A program made the translations under genes and the position numbers. Below the pieces are notes generated by a model. It had not been told where the DNA came from. It worked only from the letters and a program-made list of their open reading frames with translations, and searched no databases. Shown here piece by piece: positions 33,294 to 42,496 of a DNA stretch of 64,000 bases. The DNA is from JBMNQH01 sp050944035 (GTDB lineage Bacteria > Bacillota > Clostridia > Oscillospirales > Oscillospiraceae), in NCBI GenBank assembly GCA_050944035.1, contig JBMNQH010000002.1, positions 62,001 to 126,000 of the forward strand. The letters are read 5' to 3'. Position 1 is the first letter of the stretch; each line of letters begins with the position of its first letter.

Positions 33294-34130
33294 CTAGCAC
33301 AGGGCTGCAGCAACCGCTGCGGCACAGTCGTCAATGGTCAGGGCGTCCAGCGGAACATTCATACCCGCTTTTCTGAGCTCCCAAAGCAGGCGGGTGGTTT
33401 CCGGAACCGTCAGGCCCTCGCGCTCCAGCATTTCCACTTCGGAAAACACAACTTCCGGACGACCGTCGGCCACAATGCGACCGTTTGACATCACGATCAG
33501 CCGGTCAGCGCCAATGGCCTCTTTCATATGGTGGGTAATCAAAACGACCGTGATCCCTTGTTCCCGCAGCTGGGCAATGGTGCGGATGACCTCGGCACGA
33601 CCAGCAGGGTCCAGCATCGCCGTGGGCTCGTCCAGCACAATACAGCGCGGCTGCATGGCAAGCACGCCCGCGATGGCAATGCGCTGCTTCTGACCCCCGG
33701 ACAACAGGTGCGGGGCGTGCATCCGGTATTCGTACATACCAACCTGCCGCAGCGCTGCATCGACACGGCGGCGGATCTCCTCAGGCTCTATTCCCAGATT
33801 TTCTGGCGCAAATGCAATATCGTCTTCCACAACATTGGCCACAATCTGGTTATCCGGATTCTGAAACACCATGCCAACGGTGCGGCGAATGGAAATCAGC
33901 AAGGACGCATCAGCGGTGTCCATCCCGTCGACCAGCACCTTCCCGCTCTCCGGTACCAGAATGCCGTTTAGATGCTTCGCAAGCGTGGACTTGCCGCAGC
34001 CGTTGTGGCCGAGCACCGCAACAAAGGTTCCCTCTTCGATGGAAAGGCTGACATCCTGTAAGACAGACTCCTGATCCGCCTTTCCCGGATAATGATAGCT
34101 GATATTTTTGACTTCAATAATATTTCCCAT
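33294..34130 (-). CDS. ecfA1: ECF transporter ATPase EcfA1
   Basis: A 278-residue ATPase. Walker A GHNGCGKST, Q-loop VFQNPDNQIVANVVEDDIAFAP (two stretches), signature LLSGGQKQRIAIAG, Walker B CIVLDEPTAMLDP and H-loop THHMKE. The start at 34130 lies four bases past the end of the methyltransferase gene; its ribosome site AGGGGA is 14 bases away and inside that gene, so translational coupling is likely. Works with EcfA2 and EcfT to power vitamin uptake. Confidence 0.93.
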   Translation of the reverse strand: MGNIIEVKNISYHYPGKADQESVLQDVSLSIEEGTFVAVLGHNGCGKSTLAKHLNGILVPESGKVLVDGMDTADASLLISIRRTVGMVFQNPDNQIVANVVEDDIAFAPENLGIEPEEIRRRVDAALRQVGMYEYRMHAPHLLSGGQKQRIAIAGVLAMQPRCIVLDEPTAMLDPAGRAEVIRTIAQLREQGITVVLITHHMKEAIGADRLIVMSNGRIVADGRPEVVFSEVEMLEREGLTVPETTRLLWELRKAGMNVPLDALTIDDCAAAVAAALC

Positions 34131-34134
34131 AGAA

Positions 34135-35025
34135 TTATTCCATTCCCCTCCGGATTGCCGCCGCATCACATTCCCAGCGGCAAGAGGCGCCGCAGGGCAA
34201 TACCAGCCCTGTGGTTGTAACCGGAAGTCCAAGTTCCTTACTTTCGCTGTGCCCGCCGAACTTTCTGGTAAAGATGCTCTCACTGATATAGGTCAACGTG
34301 GACGGGGAAAGCCCGGTTGTATAGGAGTTGATGATAACAAACAGCGGATGATCCGACAACACATTGGCACAGAGGCTGACGAAAGACCAGAGATTATCCT
34401 CCAGCTTCCAGACCTCGCCCGAAGGACCGCGACCATAGGAGGGCGGATCCATAATCAGTGCGTCGTATCGCTTGCCACGGCGGATTTCCCGCTCGACAAA
34501 CTTGGCGCAGTCATCGACAATCCAACGGATCGGCTTGTCCTGCAAACCGGAAACTGCGGCATTTTCCTTGGCCCAGGCAACCATCCCTTTTGCGGCGTCG
34601 ACATGGCAGACCGAAGCGCCTGCCGCGGCACAGGCAACGGTAGCCGCCCCGGTATAGGCAAACAGATTCAAAACCCGAATTGGCCGCCCGGCGGCGGCAA
34701 TTCTGTCCATCGCGTAATCCCAGTTGGTCGCCTGTTCGGGAAAAATACCAGTGTGTTTGAAATTCATGGGCTTGATCCGGAAGGTCAATGGACCGTATTG
34801 AATATTCCAGCTCGCGGGAAGCCGGTTTTTTTCCCAACTTCCACCGCCCTTGTTGTTGCGGCGGTAGCGGGCATCGTAGCCGCTCCACCCGCTGTGACGC
34901 TTGGGCAGCGACCAAATTGCCTGTGGGTCCGGCCGAACCAGTTGATAGTTGCCCCAGCGTTCCAATTTTTCACCGTCCGAGCAGTCCAGAAGTTCAAAGT
35001 CCCGCCATTGATCAGAAATCCACAT
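34135..35025 (-). CDS. Class I SAM-dependent methyltransferase (RlmI/RlmK-like)
   Basis: A 296-residue methyltransferase. The Rossmann part has VLNLFAYTGAATVACAAAGA (SAM loop), the acidic VCHVDAAKGMVAWAKEN, and the catalytic LIMDPPSYGRG, typical of RlmI/RlmK-type 23S rRNA cytosine or guanine methyltransferases. The PUA domain of full-length RlmI (about 395 residues) is absent; instead a shorter N-terminal region (1-100) precedes. It is first in the operon with ecfA1-ecfA2-ecfT-truA behind a strong promoter. Target RNA base is not deducible. Confidence 0.88.
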   Translation of the reverse strand: MWISDQWRDFELLDCSDGEKLERWGNYQLVRPDPQAIWSLPKRHSGWSGYDARYRRNNKGGGSWEKNRLPASWNIQYGPLTFRIKPMNFKHTGIFPEQATNWDYAMDRIAAAGRPIRVLNLFAYTGAATVACAAAGASVCHVDAAKGMVAWAKENAAVSGLQDKPIRWIVDDCAKFVEREIRRGKRYDALIMDPPSYGRGPSGEVWKLEDNLWSFVSLCANVLSDHPLFVIINSYTTGLSPSTLTYISESIFTRKFGGHSESKELGLPVTTTGLVLPCGASCRWECDAAAIRRGME

Positions 35026-35118
35026 ATACCAGTCTCTTTTCTATCCGTAGTCCCGGCAGATTGCACCGGGTTTCTTTCTTATTTTTAAAGTATCCGTAAA
35101 GATTACGATAATTGGTTT

Positions 35119-35147
35119 ATTATAGCATTGATCCGAAACCCGGTCAA
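35119..35147 (-). promoter_or_regulatory. Strong promoter of the methyltransferase-ECF-truA operon
   Basis: Minus strand TTGACC (35142-35147), 17 bases ending in TGC, perfect TATAAT (35119-35124). A CCCGG/CCGGG hairpin lies in the leader. Confidence 0.82.
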
Positions 35148-35158
35148 TTCCAGAGCAC

Positions 35159-35974
35159 TCAATCTGCCTGATTGTGCTGCTGCAACAGGCGCTGTGTCAC
35201 AACGATTGCATCGCACTTTCCGCTGTTCAGCTGGTCAAAGCAATCTTCCTGGCTATCACAAAGCAAAATATTATCCTCTTTGATCTTACTGGATGCAAGA
35301 AGGTCATCAACCACAGCCGCATACTCACCGCTGCCCTTCGTGATTGCAACCGTCGCCCCTTCCATTTGACCAAAGCGTGTAATTTCCGAATCGGTTTTTG
35401 TCACTACAACATAAGAGTTTTTGAGATAGGCCGGAGAAAGTTGCAGCGTATCCTTCACGGAACTGTCACTGAATCCGCACCAAACAACATCCACTTCCCC
35501 GGCGTTCAGCTCTACTTTTGCATCCGCGACATGGATTTCATGATATTGGATGGTCCAGCCCAGCAGTGTACAGGCAGCTTCCGCCAGATCAATGTCAAAG
35601 CCTTTGTATTTGCCGTCGCTGCCCTCAGTTAGCTTCACTGCCTCCGGATCGATCCCGATTACCACTTTCCGTGCCTCTTTTTCAGCGTCGTACGCATCCA
35701 AAGCTGCTTTATCCCCGCGCATCAACGTCAAATCGCTGTCAAACCACTTCTTGGAGTATTCTGTCATTGTCCCGTTAGCAGCCAAAACCTTCATTGCAGC
35801 AATCATCCATTCGCCGATTCGATCTCCCTTCCGGAACACAACATAGCAGTTGTCACCCTCCAGTGTTCTGAGCACCCGATATGGCTTCGACGATTGCTCC
35901 AAACTACAGGAACACAGCGTCAGGCACAGGGCAATCACAAGGAAAACGATAGTCTGTCGTTTTGCATGATTCAA
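35159..35974 (-). CDS. Binding-type lipoprotein with permuted SBP_bac_3 domain order
   Basis: A 271-residue lipoprotein, lipobox LCSC with Cys23. The segment YVVFRKGDRIGEWMIAAMK and GTMTEYSKKWFDSDL (44-82) is what normally ends an amino-acid binding protein domain. It is followed, after a linker, by what normally starts one: VVIGIDPEAVKLTEG, GKYKGFDIDLAEAACTLLGW, LNAGEVDVVWCGFSDSS, SPAYLKNSYVVVTK, and finally CFDQLNSGKCDAIVV (to about 262), where the normal domain would continue into the tail placed here at the front. This is either a circular permutant or the remains of a tandem pair. No permease is adjacent. ATG 35974 follows AGGGGAG. Confidence 0.8.
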   Translation of the reverse strand: MNHAKRQTIVFLVIALCLTLCSCSLEQSSKPYRVLRTLEGDNCYVVFRKGDRIGEWMIAAMKVLAANGTMTEYSKKWFDSDLTLMRGDKAALDAYDAEKEARKVVIGIDPEAVKLTEGSDGKYKGFDIDLAEAACTLLGWTIQYHEIHVADAKVELNAGEVDVVWCGFSDSSVKDTLQLSPAYLKNSYVVVTKTDSEITRFGQMEGATVAITKGSGEYAAVVDDLLASSKIKEDNILLCDSQEDCFDQLNSGKCDAIVVTQRLLQQHNQAD

Positions 35975-36078
35975 AGGGCTCCCCTCGCTCTCATCAATTC
36001 ATACTGCCGCGGCATAACGAATAAAGTTTCTCTTGAATTTTTTCATGTTGCAGGATTGGTTTTCAACAGAGCAATCCG

Positions 36079-37101
36079 CTAGCAATCCGCCGCGATATAT
36101 CCCCCGCCCAGGACAATATCGTCCCGATAAAACACCGCAGACTGTCCCGCAGTCGGCGCCCGAACCGGTTCTGCAAAGTGAATTGCAGCCGTTCCATCCG
36201 GATGCGGTATGACTTCCGCCTTTGTCTGCGTTTTGGAATGTCGAACTTTTACTTCCGCCTGAAACGGCACGGTTAGTGGATCGACAAGCCAGTTGACATC
36301 TTTCGCCGCAATATCGGTCACATAGAGGCCTGTACCGTCGGACAAAACCACTTCATTGGTGGGAATACGCAGTTCCGAGACAAACATCCGGCGGCCGGCA
36401 GCCACGCCAAGACCTCGGCGCTGTCCCAGTGTATAACGGTGGATACCACGGTGCTGTCCCAGTACATTCCCGGACACATCGACAAAGTTGCCGGGTCCCG
36501 GCGCTTTTCCGGTTGCCTCCAGATATGCGCCATAGTCACCGTCCGGAATAAAGCAGATCTCCATACTGTCCGGTTTGTTGGCTACGGGCAATTGAAACTT
36601 CTCCGCCAGTTTTCGTACTTCTGCCTTTTCCAGTGCTCCGAGCGGCAGCAACAGACGGTCGAGCTGGCTGCGCAGGATGCGGCAGAGCATATAGCTCTGG
36701 TCATTTGACGAATTGGCGCGCAGCAGAACGGCATGTTCCCCATCGCGGCGGACACGGGCGTAGTGTCCGGTCGCAACAAAGCGCGCGCCTATCTCGTCCG
36801 CTGCCGCTAAAATAATACGGAACTTGACCGAAGGATTACACATAATGCAGGGGTTTGGTGTTTCTCCGCGGAAATACGCCTCGACAAACGGAACGCATAC
36901 ATTTTCCTGAAGGGCAGCGCGGATATCCTGAATCATCAGCGGTACACCAATGGTCTCCGCCACCGCCGCTGCATCCTCCGCACCACCGGAAAGGCCGATA
37001 TCCAGATAGATGCCATACACTTCATAGCCATCCCGGCGCAGCAGCTCCGCTGCAACAGCGGAATCTACACCGCCGGAAAGACCCAACATCACTTTTTCCA
37101 T
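36079..37101 (-). CDS. mnmA: tRNA-specific 2-thiouridylase
   Basis: A 340-residue enzyme that puts sulfur on C2 of the wobble uridine in tRNAs for Lys, Glu and Gln. The PP-loop SGGVDS is at 9-14, the two active cysteines are in TPNPCIMCN and SMEICFIPDGDY, and the C-terminal beta-barrel RYTLGQRRGLGVA to LGGGYI is complete. ATG 37101 is 18 bases after mnmG, with GGAGCAAATC between. mnmA with mnmG in one operon joins the two halves of the same U34 modification. Confidence 0.94.
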   Translation of the reverse strand: MEKVMLGLSGGVDSAVAAELLRRDGYEVYGIYLDIGLSGGAEDAAAVAETIGVPLMIQDIRAALQENVCVPFVEAYFRGETPNPCIMCNPSVKFRIILAAADEIGARFVATGHYARVRRDGEHAVLLRANSSNDQSYMLCRILRSQLDRLLLPLGALEKAEVRKLAEKFQLPVANKPDSMEICFIPDGDYGAYLEATGKAPGPGNFVDVSGNVLGQHRGIHRYTLGQRRGLGVAAGRRMFVSELRIPTNEVVLSDGTGLYVTDIAAKDVNWLVDPLTVPFQAEVKVRHSKTQTKAEVIPHPDGTAAIHFAEPVRAPTAGQSAVFYRDDIVLGGGYIAADC

Positions 37102-37119
37102 GATTTGCTCCTTTCCAAA

Positions 37120-38991
37120 TCAGGGGCGATTCTTTTCCAGCCAGACCATCAGCGCGGCAATGTCCGCCGGTGATACGCCGGAAATGCGGCTTGCCTGGCC
37201 AAAGTTCGCCGGCCGGATTTTTTCCAGCTTCTGGCGGGCTTCCAGGCGCAGTCCGGTAATCGCAGCATAGTCAAGGCCATTCGGAAGCCGATGGGACTCC
37301 ATCTTGGTAAACTCCCCAATCTGTCGCATCTGCCGCTGGATATACCCTGCGTATTTCAGCGTAATTTCCACCTGCTCGGTTACAACGCTGTCCAATTTCG
37401 GCCGTGCCGGATCAAACGGGGCCAGACTGTCATAGCTCACGCCCGGGCGGCGCAGCAGTTCGGCCAGGCTGACGCCGTTGGAAATCGGCGTCGTGCCGCA
37501 CCGCTCCAGAAATGCCTGCAATTCCGGCGTTGGGCCGAGATGGGTATGTTCCAGCCGTTCGACCTCCCGATCCACTGCGGAATATTTTTCCACAACGCGC
37601 TGATAGCGTTCGTCCGACACCAGTCCGACGCGGTGCCCGATTGGAGCCAGACGCTTGTCCGCATTGTCCTGCCGGTGCAGCAGACGGTATTCGCTGCGCG
37701 AAGTCATCATACGATACGGTTCGTTGGTTCCCTTGGTCACAAGGTCGTCAACCAGCGTGCCAATATACCCGTCGCTCCGCTGCAACACCATCGGCTCCTT
37801 GCCCAAAATCTTTAGCGCGGCATTGACGCCCGCGACAAATCCCTGAACGGCTGCCTCTTCATAACCCGAAGAGCCGTTGAACTGCCCGGCGCCGTAGAGT
37901 CCGGCAATCTGCTTGCTCTCCAACGTGGGATACAGTTCTGTGGGATCCACACAATCATATTCAATGGCATAGGCTGGGCGGGTCATTTCTGCATGTTCCA
38001 GACCGGCAATGGTGTGCATCATGGCAATCTGCACATCCTCCGGAAGAGAGGAGGAAAAACCCTGAACATAAAGTTCTTCCGTATGCAGCCCCATTGGTTC
38101 AACAAAGAGCTGATGCCGGGGCTTTTCAGAGAAGCGGACAATCTTGTCTTCAATAGACGGGCAATACCGGGGGCCAACCCCCTCAATCACACCGCCGTAC
38201 AGCGGGCTGCGGTGCAGATTTGCCCGAATAATATCATGCGTAGCCGCATTGGTATACGTAAGATAGCAGACCGCACGGTTTTCCGGTGGAACCTCGGTTT
38301 CAAAGGAGAAGGGAACCACCGTTTCATCTCCCGGCTGCAGTTCCATCTTGCTGAAATCCACGGTACGCGCATTGATACGCGGCGGCGTACCGGTCTTGAA
38401 CCGGCGCAGTGTGAGTCCCAGATCCCGCAGGCACTGGCTCAGCGGACCGGCCGCGGCCAGTCCATCAGGCCCGGAGTCGCGCAGAACCTCCCCGATAATC
38501 GTGCGGCCTCGGAGATAGGTACCGGAACAAATAATCACGGCGCGGCAACGATAAGTTGCACCGGTCTGGGTGCGGACAAAGCGGGCTGTGCCGTCCTCTG
38601 CGCCAACTTCACAGACTTCCGCCTGTTTGACCCGCAGATGCTCCTGTTTTTCCAGGGTATGTTTCATCACGCTCTGATACAGACGGCGATCTGCCTGCGC
38701 ACGCAGGGAGTGAACCGCAGGGCCTTTGCCCCGGTTCAGCATCCGGTACTGGATGCAGGCTTTATCGGCAGCTTTCGCCATCTCGCCGCCCAGCGCATCG
38801 AGTTCCCGGACAAGATGTCCCTTTCCTGTTCCGCCAATGGCGGGATTGCAGGGCATATTGCCCACTGCATCCAGGTTGATCGTAAAACAGATGGTATCCA
38901 ATCCGAGACGCGCCGCCGCCAACGCGGCTTCAATTCCGGCGTGTCCCGCCCCTACAACGGCAACGTCGCAGGTTCCGGCATCATAGTGCAT
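37120..38991 (-). CDS. mnmG: tRNA uridine 5-carboxymethylaminomethyl modification enzyme MnmG (GidA)
   Basis: A 623-residue FAD enzyme that, with MnmE, modifies C5 of U34. FAD loop VVGAGHAGIEAALAAARLG is at 12-30; CNPAIGGTGKGHLVRELDALGG and the CxxG-type FRVKTGTPPR-like RRFKTGTPPRI are present, as is the C-terminal helical domain. Start at 38991 has GAGGAGGCAAGT upstream and gives the family N-terminus; a longer frame is unsupported. mnmE is not in the window. Confidence 0.94.
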   Translation of the reverse strand: MHYDAGTCDVAVVGAGHAGIEAALAAARLGLDTICFTINLDAVGNMPCNPAIGGTGKGHLVRELDALGGEMAKAADKACIQYRMLNRGKGPAVHSLRAQADRRLYQSVMKHTLEKQEHLRVKQAEVCEVGAEDGTARFVRTQTGATYRCRAVIICSGTYLRGRTIIGEVLRDSGPDGLAAAGPLSQCLRDLGLTLRRFKTGTPPRINARTVDFSKMELQPGDETVVPFSFETEVPPENRAVCYLTYTNAATHDIIRANLHRSPLYGGVIEGVGPRYCPSIEDKIVRFSEKPRHQLFVEPMGLHTEELYVQGFSSSLPEDVQIAMMHTIAGLEHAEMTRPAYAIEYDCVDPTELYPTLESKQIAGLYGAGQFNGSSGYEEAAVQGFVAGVNAALKILGKEPMVLQRSDGYIGTLVDDLVTKGTNEPYRMMTSRSEYRLLHRQDNADKRLAPIGHRVGLVSDERYQRVVEKYSAVDREVERLEHTHLGPTPELQAFLERCGTTPISNGVSLAELLRRPGVSYDSLAPFDPARPKLDSVVTEQVEITLKYAGYIQRQMRQIGEFTKMESHRLPNGLDYAAITGLRLEARQKLEKIRPANFGQASRISGVSPADIAALMVWLEKNRP

Positions 38992-39017
38992 ACTTGCCTC
39001 CTCTATCTCGTATCGGG

Positions 39018-39848
39018 TCAGTCCAGCATCAGGTTCAAATAGCCGCATTCGGGACTATTTTCTCCGCGGATCATCCCGCTCATCTCTATTGTTCCTTCCA
39101 GGTGACTGCTGACCGGCAGACGCAGGACAATCGTTGTCCGACCAAATTCCTTTGCCAGCAACGGCGCCGCCCGACAGATCACATCGTCCGGCATGGTGGT
39201 CTCCCGCAGGAACAGCACATCATCCTGTACGTTACCAAACAGCGCCCAAACGGATTCTCCATCCGTCAGTGCCCGGCAGAAACCGCCGCAGAACGCATTT
39301 TCTTCCACAGCATAGGCAACCGCCGATTCGTCCCAGCGTACAAAACCGGGTCCGGCAAAGGCCCCATCCCGCAACGCGGTATAGGACGCTGCAGAGAGTG
39401 GCGTCAGTGTCAGGGAACCATTGTCCCCAGGTTCCACTGTAAGGGTCACACGCTTGTAAAAAAATCCTGTATGGAGCCCCAGGTTCTCATAAAATGCGAT
39501 CAGATCTTCGCTCTGCGGATGCACGGCGTACAGCGCGCCGCGCTGCGCCGCCATATGAAAAACCGTCTCATGCAGCCGGCGGCTGATTCCCTGCCCGCGG
39601 TACTCCGGCAGCGTTCCCACCGCATAGCCGTACCAGAGCGGACGTCCTTCCAACTCTGCCTCCAACAGATACACCGCCCCGGCAAGTGTATCCTCCATCC
39701 AGGCAGTCAAGGTCCGATCTGCGGAAAACCGACGGTTAAAAAACAGAGAAAGATAGGCATCTGTATCCCCAAAACACTGCTTCCACAAATGCCGCAGGGA
39801 AGGTATCATTGACAAATCCGCTGTTAAAATTTTTATCTCCTGTTTCAT
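39018..39848 (-). CDS. GNAT-family acetyltransferase with a C-terminal extra domain
   Basis: A 276-residue protein. Residues about 35-140 form a GNAT domain: YAVGTLPEYRGQGISRRLHE (acetyl-CoA loop EYRGQGIS) and DLIAFYENLGL. The second half (150-276) has weaker, GNAT-like alternation as in Eis-type or tandem acetyltransferases. It is 26 bases upstream of mnmG and in the same operon, which may be positional only. ATG 39848 has AAAGGAGACGG. Substrate unknown. Confidence 0.85.
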   Translation of the reverse strand: MKQEIKILTADLSMIPSLRHLWKQCFGDTDAYLSLFFNRRFSADRTLTAWMEDTLAGAVYLLEAELEGRPLWYGYAVGTLPEYRGQGISRRLHETVFHMAAQRGALYAVHPQSEDLIAFYENLGLHTGFFYKRVTLTVEPGDNGSLTLTPLSAASYTALRDGAFAGPGFVRWDESAVAYAVEENAFCGGFCRALTDGESVWALFGNVQDDVLFLRETTMPDDVICRAAPLLAKEFGRTTIVLRLPVSSHLEGTIEMSGMIRGENSPECGYLNLMLD

Positions 39849-39953
39849 ACCGTCTCCTTTTCGGGATTTTGATGCAAAATAACGAGTTTATGATAGCAGT
39901 ATCTCGCCTGTTTTTCAAGTGATGAAACTTTAAAATTCTTTACCTTTGACGGT

Positions 39954-39982
39954 TTGACTTCACCATATTCCTACGATATAAT
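39954..39982 (+). promoter_or_regulatory. Strong promoter of the leucine-rich-repeat gene
   Basis: TTGACT (39954-39959), 17 bases, perfect TATAAT (39977-39982), 40 bases before ATG 40022. Confidence 0.82.
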
Positions 39983-40021
39983 TATTTTGTTTGTTGGCCC
40001 GCCTTTTTACTGGAGACTTCT

Positions 40022-42454
40022 ATGAATTCCAAATTGCACACTTTCTCCGAGCACCTCAGGTCGTGGCCGCAAAAGGTTCGTAATATCTCCTTCATTCGCC
40101 GGATTCTGGATCACCCCAAAGTACGGCGTATCCTTGACGATCCGGATTTTCAGGACTCTTATGAGATTGCTGCCCCCACGCTTGCAGTTATGGTCTTAGG
40201 GATTCTGCTCATCATTGCGGCTTACTTCGGTGTTCAGAGCTATCATTACCGACAACTTTATAATAATGCTGCCATCTGTTACGCCCAGGGCGATTATTTT
40301 GACGCACTTGGGGACATCGAACTGGCGCTGGATCTGCGAAAAACCGCAAAAGCCTATCTACTGGAAGCGGAGATCTATATGGGTCTCGATCAGTTGGACA
40401 ATGCCATTGAGACGTTATACACCGCAACATTGGAGCACCGCAGCGATGACACCATGGCCGAGCGACTGGAAGAGCTGAAAGCAATCCGCGCAACCATCCG
40501 TGCCAGCTTGCTGGAGACCGAAGTCCGCTATGTCACCATCGGTTCCGAGACAGTCGACCTGTACCAGACCGCGCTGGATCTGTCCGATTGCAATCTGACC
40601 GACGCAGACACCGGTGGTCTGGCAAACTTTGTCTATCTCTCTGCACTGGATCTGTCCAAAAATCAGCTGTCGAATCTGGAACCACTGTCCCGACTTGTCT
40701 CCCTGCGCGTGTTGGATCTGTCGGGCAATGCCATTTCCGATCTGTCCGGTCTCTCTCATCTGAGCAGCCTGCAAAGTCTGTCTCTGGACGGCTGCACTGC
40801 AACGGATTTCACTCCGCTTTATCACCTGAAAAGCCTCTTCCGCCTCAGTCTCACCAATGTTTCCATGACTTCCAAACAGTTGAAGGCGCTCCAAACTGCG
40901 CTTCCGAACTGTAGCATTTCCTATGACGGTGATAAAATCCGTCCGGTCAAGGAGCTGACGTTAGGGGGCATCACCTTTGACTCCGATGTGGAAATGCTCG
41001 ATCTCAGCGGTTTGGGACTGACTGACCTCAAGGTTTTGTCTGATTGCACAGATTTGAAATATTTGGATCTGCGTGACAATCAGATTACGGATCTTTCACC
41101 GTTAAAAAATCTGACCACACTACAGTGGTTAAGTTTATGGAATAATCAGGTTTCGGATCTGACACCATTGGAATCACTCGATCAACTTGCGTATCTTGAT
41201 CTGGAGCAGAATGCCGTGACCGACCTCAGCGTTCTGCCCACGCTTCCGGCACTCACAGAGCTTTGGCTGAGCAACAATCCCATCACAGTGTTTTCCCCAC
41301 TCTATGACATGCCGCAGCTGGTCCGGCTGGGCTTGAACAATGTGGGTCTGACCGACGATATTTTGTGCGATCTTCTCGTGCTGTTTCAACTGGAAGAACT
41401 TGGGATCTCGGATAACCCTGCGCTTTCTGAGGCTCAGGTACAGGCATTTCGGAATGCTTACCCAGATTGTGTTGTAATCTGTCCACAATATCCAAAGACT
41501 TTCCCTACCGCACCAGATGCCGCCAAGGAAACACCCGAACCACAACCGGAACCAGAGCCACAACCCAGGCCAGACGATCCAAATCTCGGCACCTATTATC
41601 TCGGTTCCAACACCATTTATATTGGTCAAACCACAGTGGATGCATCTGATTGCGCGCTCAGTACAGTTCCTCCCCTCGATGACTTTTTTGCAATGGTTTA
41701 TCTGATTCTGAACGACAATCAGATTTCCGATTTGTCGCCGCTGGCTGATCTTGATAAGCTCACGGGACTTGAACTGCAAAATAATGCAATCTCGGATTTA
41801 TGGTCGTTGGCTGATCTGGTTCAACTGCAAGTTTTGGATCTGACAGACAACCAGATTACGGATCTGGAACCGCTATCACAGTTGACAGCGCTTCTTGAAC
41901 TGTACCTGTCCGGCAACCAGATCTCTGATATCACACCATTGAAAACACTGACGCAGTTGCAGATTTTGGATCTCTCCAGCAACAAGATTTCAGATCTCGA
42001 CGCCTTGGAAGCGCTCACGGAGCTCCAAACACTGGATCTATCCGACAATGAAATTACCGATCTGGAATCGCTTACCGATCTGGTAAAACTCGTTCATCTG
42101 CATCTGGACAGCAATCCAATCGAGGATTTCAAACCTTTGACTGCGCTGGACAATCTGACAGAACTGTCTTTACGGGACTGTGGGATCACAGATATCACCC
42201 CGCTAACAGAATTGTCCCAATTGCAGGTTCTGGATCTATCCGACAACCGGATTGCCGACTTGGAACCCTTAACCGAATTGGTTCATCTCACTACGCTGAC
42301 ACTGCGTATTCAACAAATTCCCGATTCTTCTCTTCTGGCACAATTACCGGCTTTAACTGATTTGTATCTGGTGGGAGATCTACCGACCGATGCGCAGCTG
42401 ACAGCTTTGCAAACTGCGCTCCCTGATTGTACCATCCACACGGATATTGATTAG
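40022..42454 (+). CDS. Membrane-anchored leucine-rich-repeat protein
   Basis: An 810-residue protein. A basic cytoplasmic N-terminus (1-50) is followed by one transmembrane helix (51-71, no cleavage site), a short TPR-like pair of helices (about 74-150), then two blocks of 22-residue SDS22/internalin-type leucine-rich repeats (about 175-495 and 525-800; consensus LxxLxxLxLxxNxIsDLxPL) split by a proline/glutamate-rich linker at 500-520. Repeat cores are crisp (LDLSDNEITDLESLTDLVKL). The topology suggests the repeats face outside, for protein-protein contacts or adhesion; no LPXTG or other sorting motif is seen. Monocistronic, with strong promoter and terminator. Partner unknown. Confidence 0.88.
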   Translation: MNSKLHTFSEHLRSWPQKVRNISFIRRILDHPKVRRILDDPDFQDSYEIAAPTLAVMVLGILLIIAAYFGVQSYHYRQLYNNAAICYAQGDYFDALGDIELALDLRKTAKAYLLEAEIYMGLDQLDNAIETLYTATLEHRSDDTMAERLEELKAIRATIRASLLETEVRYVTIGSETVDLYQTALDLSDCNLTDADTGGLANFVYLSALDLSKNQLSNLEPLSRLVSLRVLDLSGNAISDLSGLSHLSSLQSLSLDGCTATDFTPLYHLKSLFRLSLTNVSMTSKQLKALQTALPNCSISYDGDKIRPVKELTLGGITFDSDVEMLDLSGLGLTDLKVLSDCTDLKYLDLRDNQITDLSPLKNLTTLQWLSLWNNQVSDLTPLESLDQLAYLDLEQNAVTDLSVLPTLPALTELWLSNNPITVFSPLYDMPQLVRLGLNNVGLTDDILCDLLVLFQLEELGISDNPALSEAQVQAFRNAYPDCVVICPQYPKTFPTAPDAAKETPEPQPEPEPQPRPDDPNLGTYYLGSNTIYIGQTTVDASDCALSTVPPLDDFFAMVYLILNDNQISDLSPLADLDKLTGLELQNNAISDLWSLADLVQLQVLDLTDNQITDLEPLSQLTALLELYLSGNQISDITPLKTLTQLQILDLSSNKISDLDALEALTELQTLDLSDNEITDLESLTDLVKLVHLHLDSNPIEDFKPLTALDNLTELSLRDCGITDITPLTELSQLQVLDLSDNRIADLEPLTELVHLTTLTLRIQQIPDSSLLAQLPALTDLYLVGDLPTDAQLTALQTALPDCTIHTDID

Positions 42455-42479
42455 AAAAGCGGGGGAATCCCCGCTTTTC
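42454..42479 (+). terminator. Terminator after the LRR gene
   Basis: GAAAAGCGGGG/CCCCGCTTTTC with a GAAT loop, starting in the stop codon. T-run is short; the next ribosome site follows at once, so read-through into thpR is likely. Confidence 0.75.
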
Positions 42480-42496
42480 ATCTTGGAGGTTTTTTC

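Noticed and set aside
35975..36078. Fifteen-codon frame MKKFKRNFIRYAAAV upstream of the permuted binding protein (minus strand)
   Set aside because: No ribosome site, no family resemblance, and it ends before the lipoprotein's own site; most likely chance.
40600..42300. Near-repeated DNA within the LRR gene as a tandem repeat array or CRISPR-like array
   Set aside because: The repeats are in frame and diverged at synonymous and variable positions of a 22-residue LRR; this is a protein repeat.
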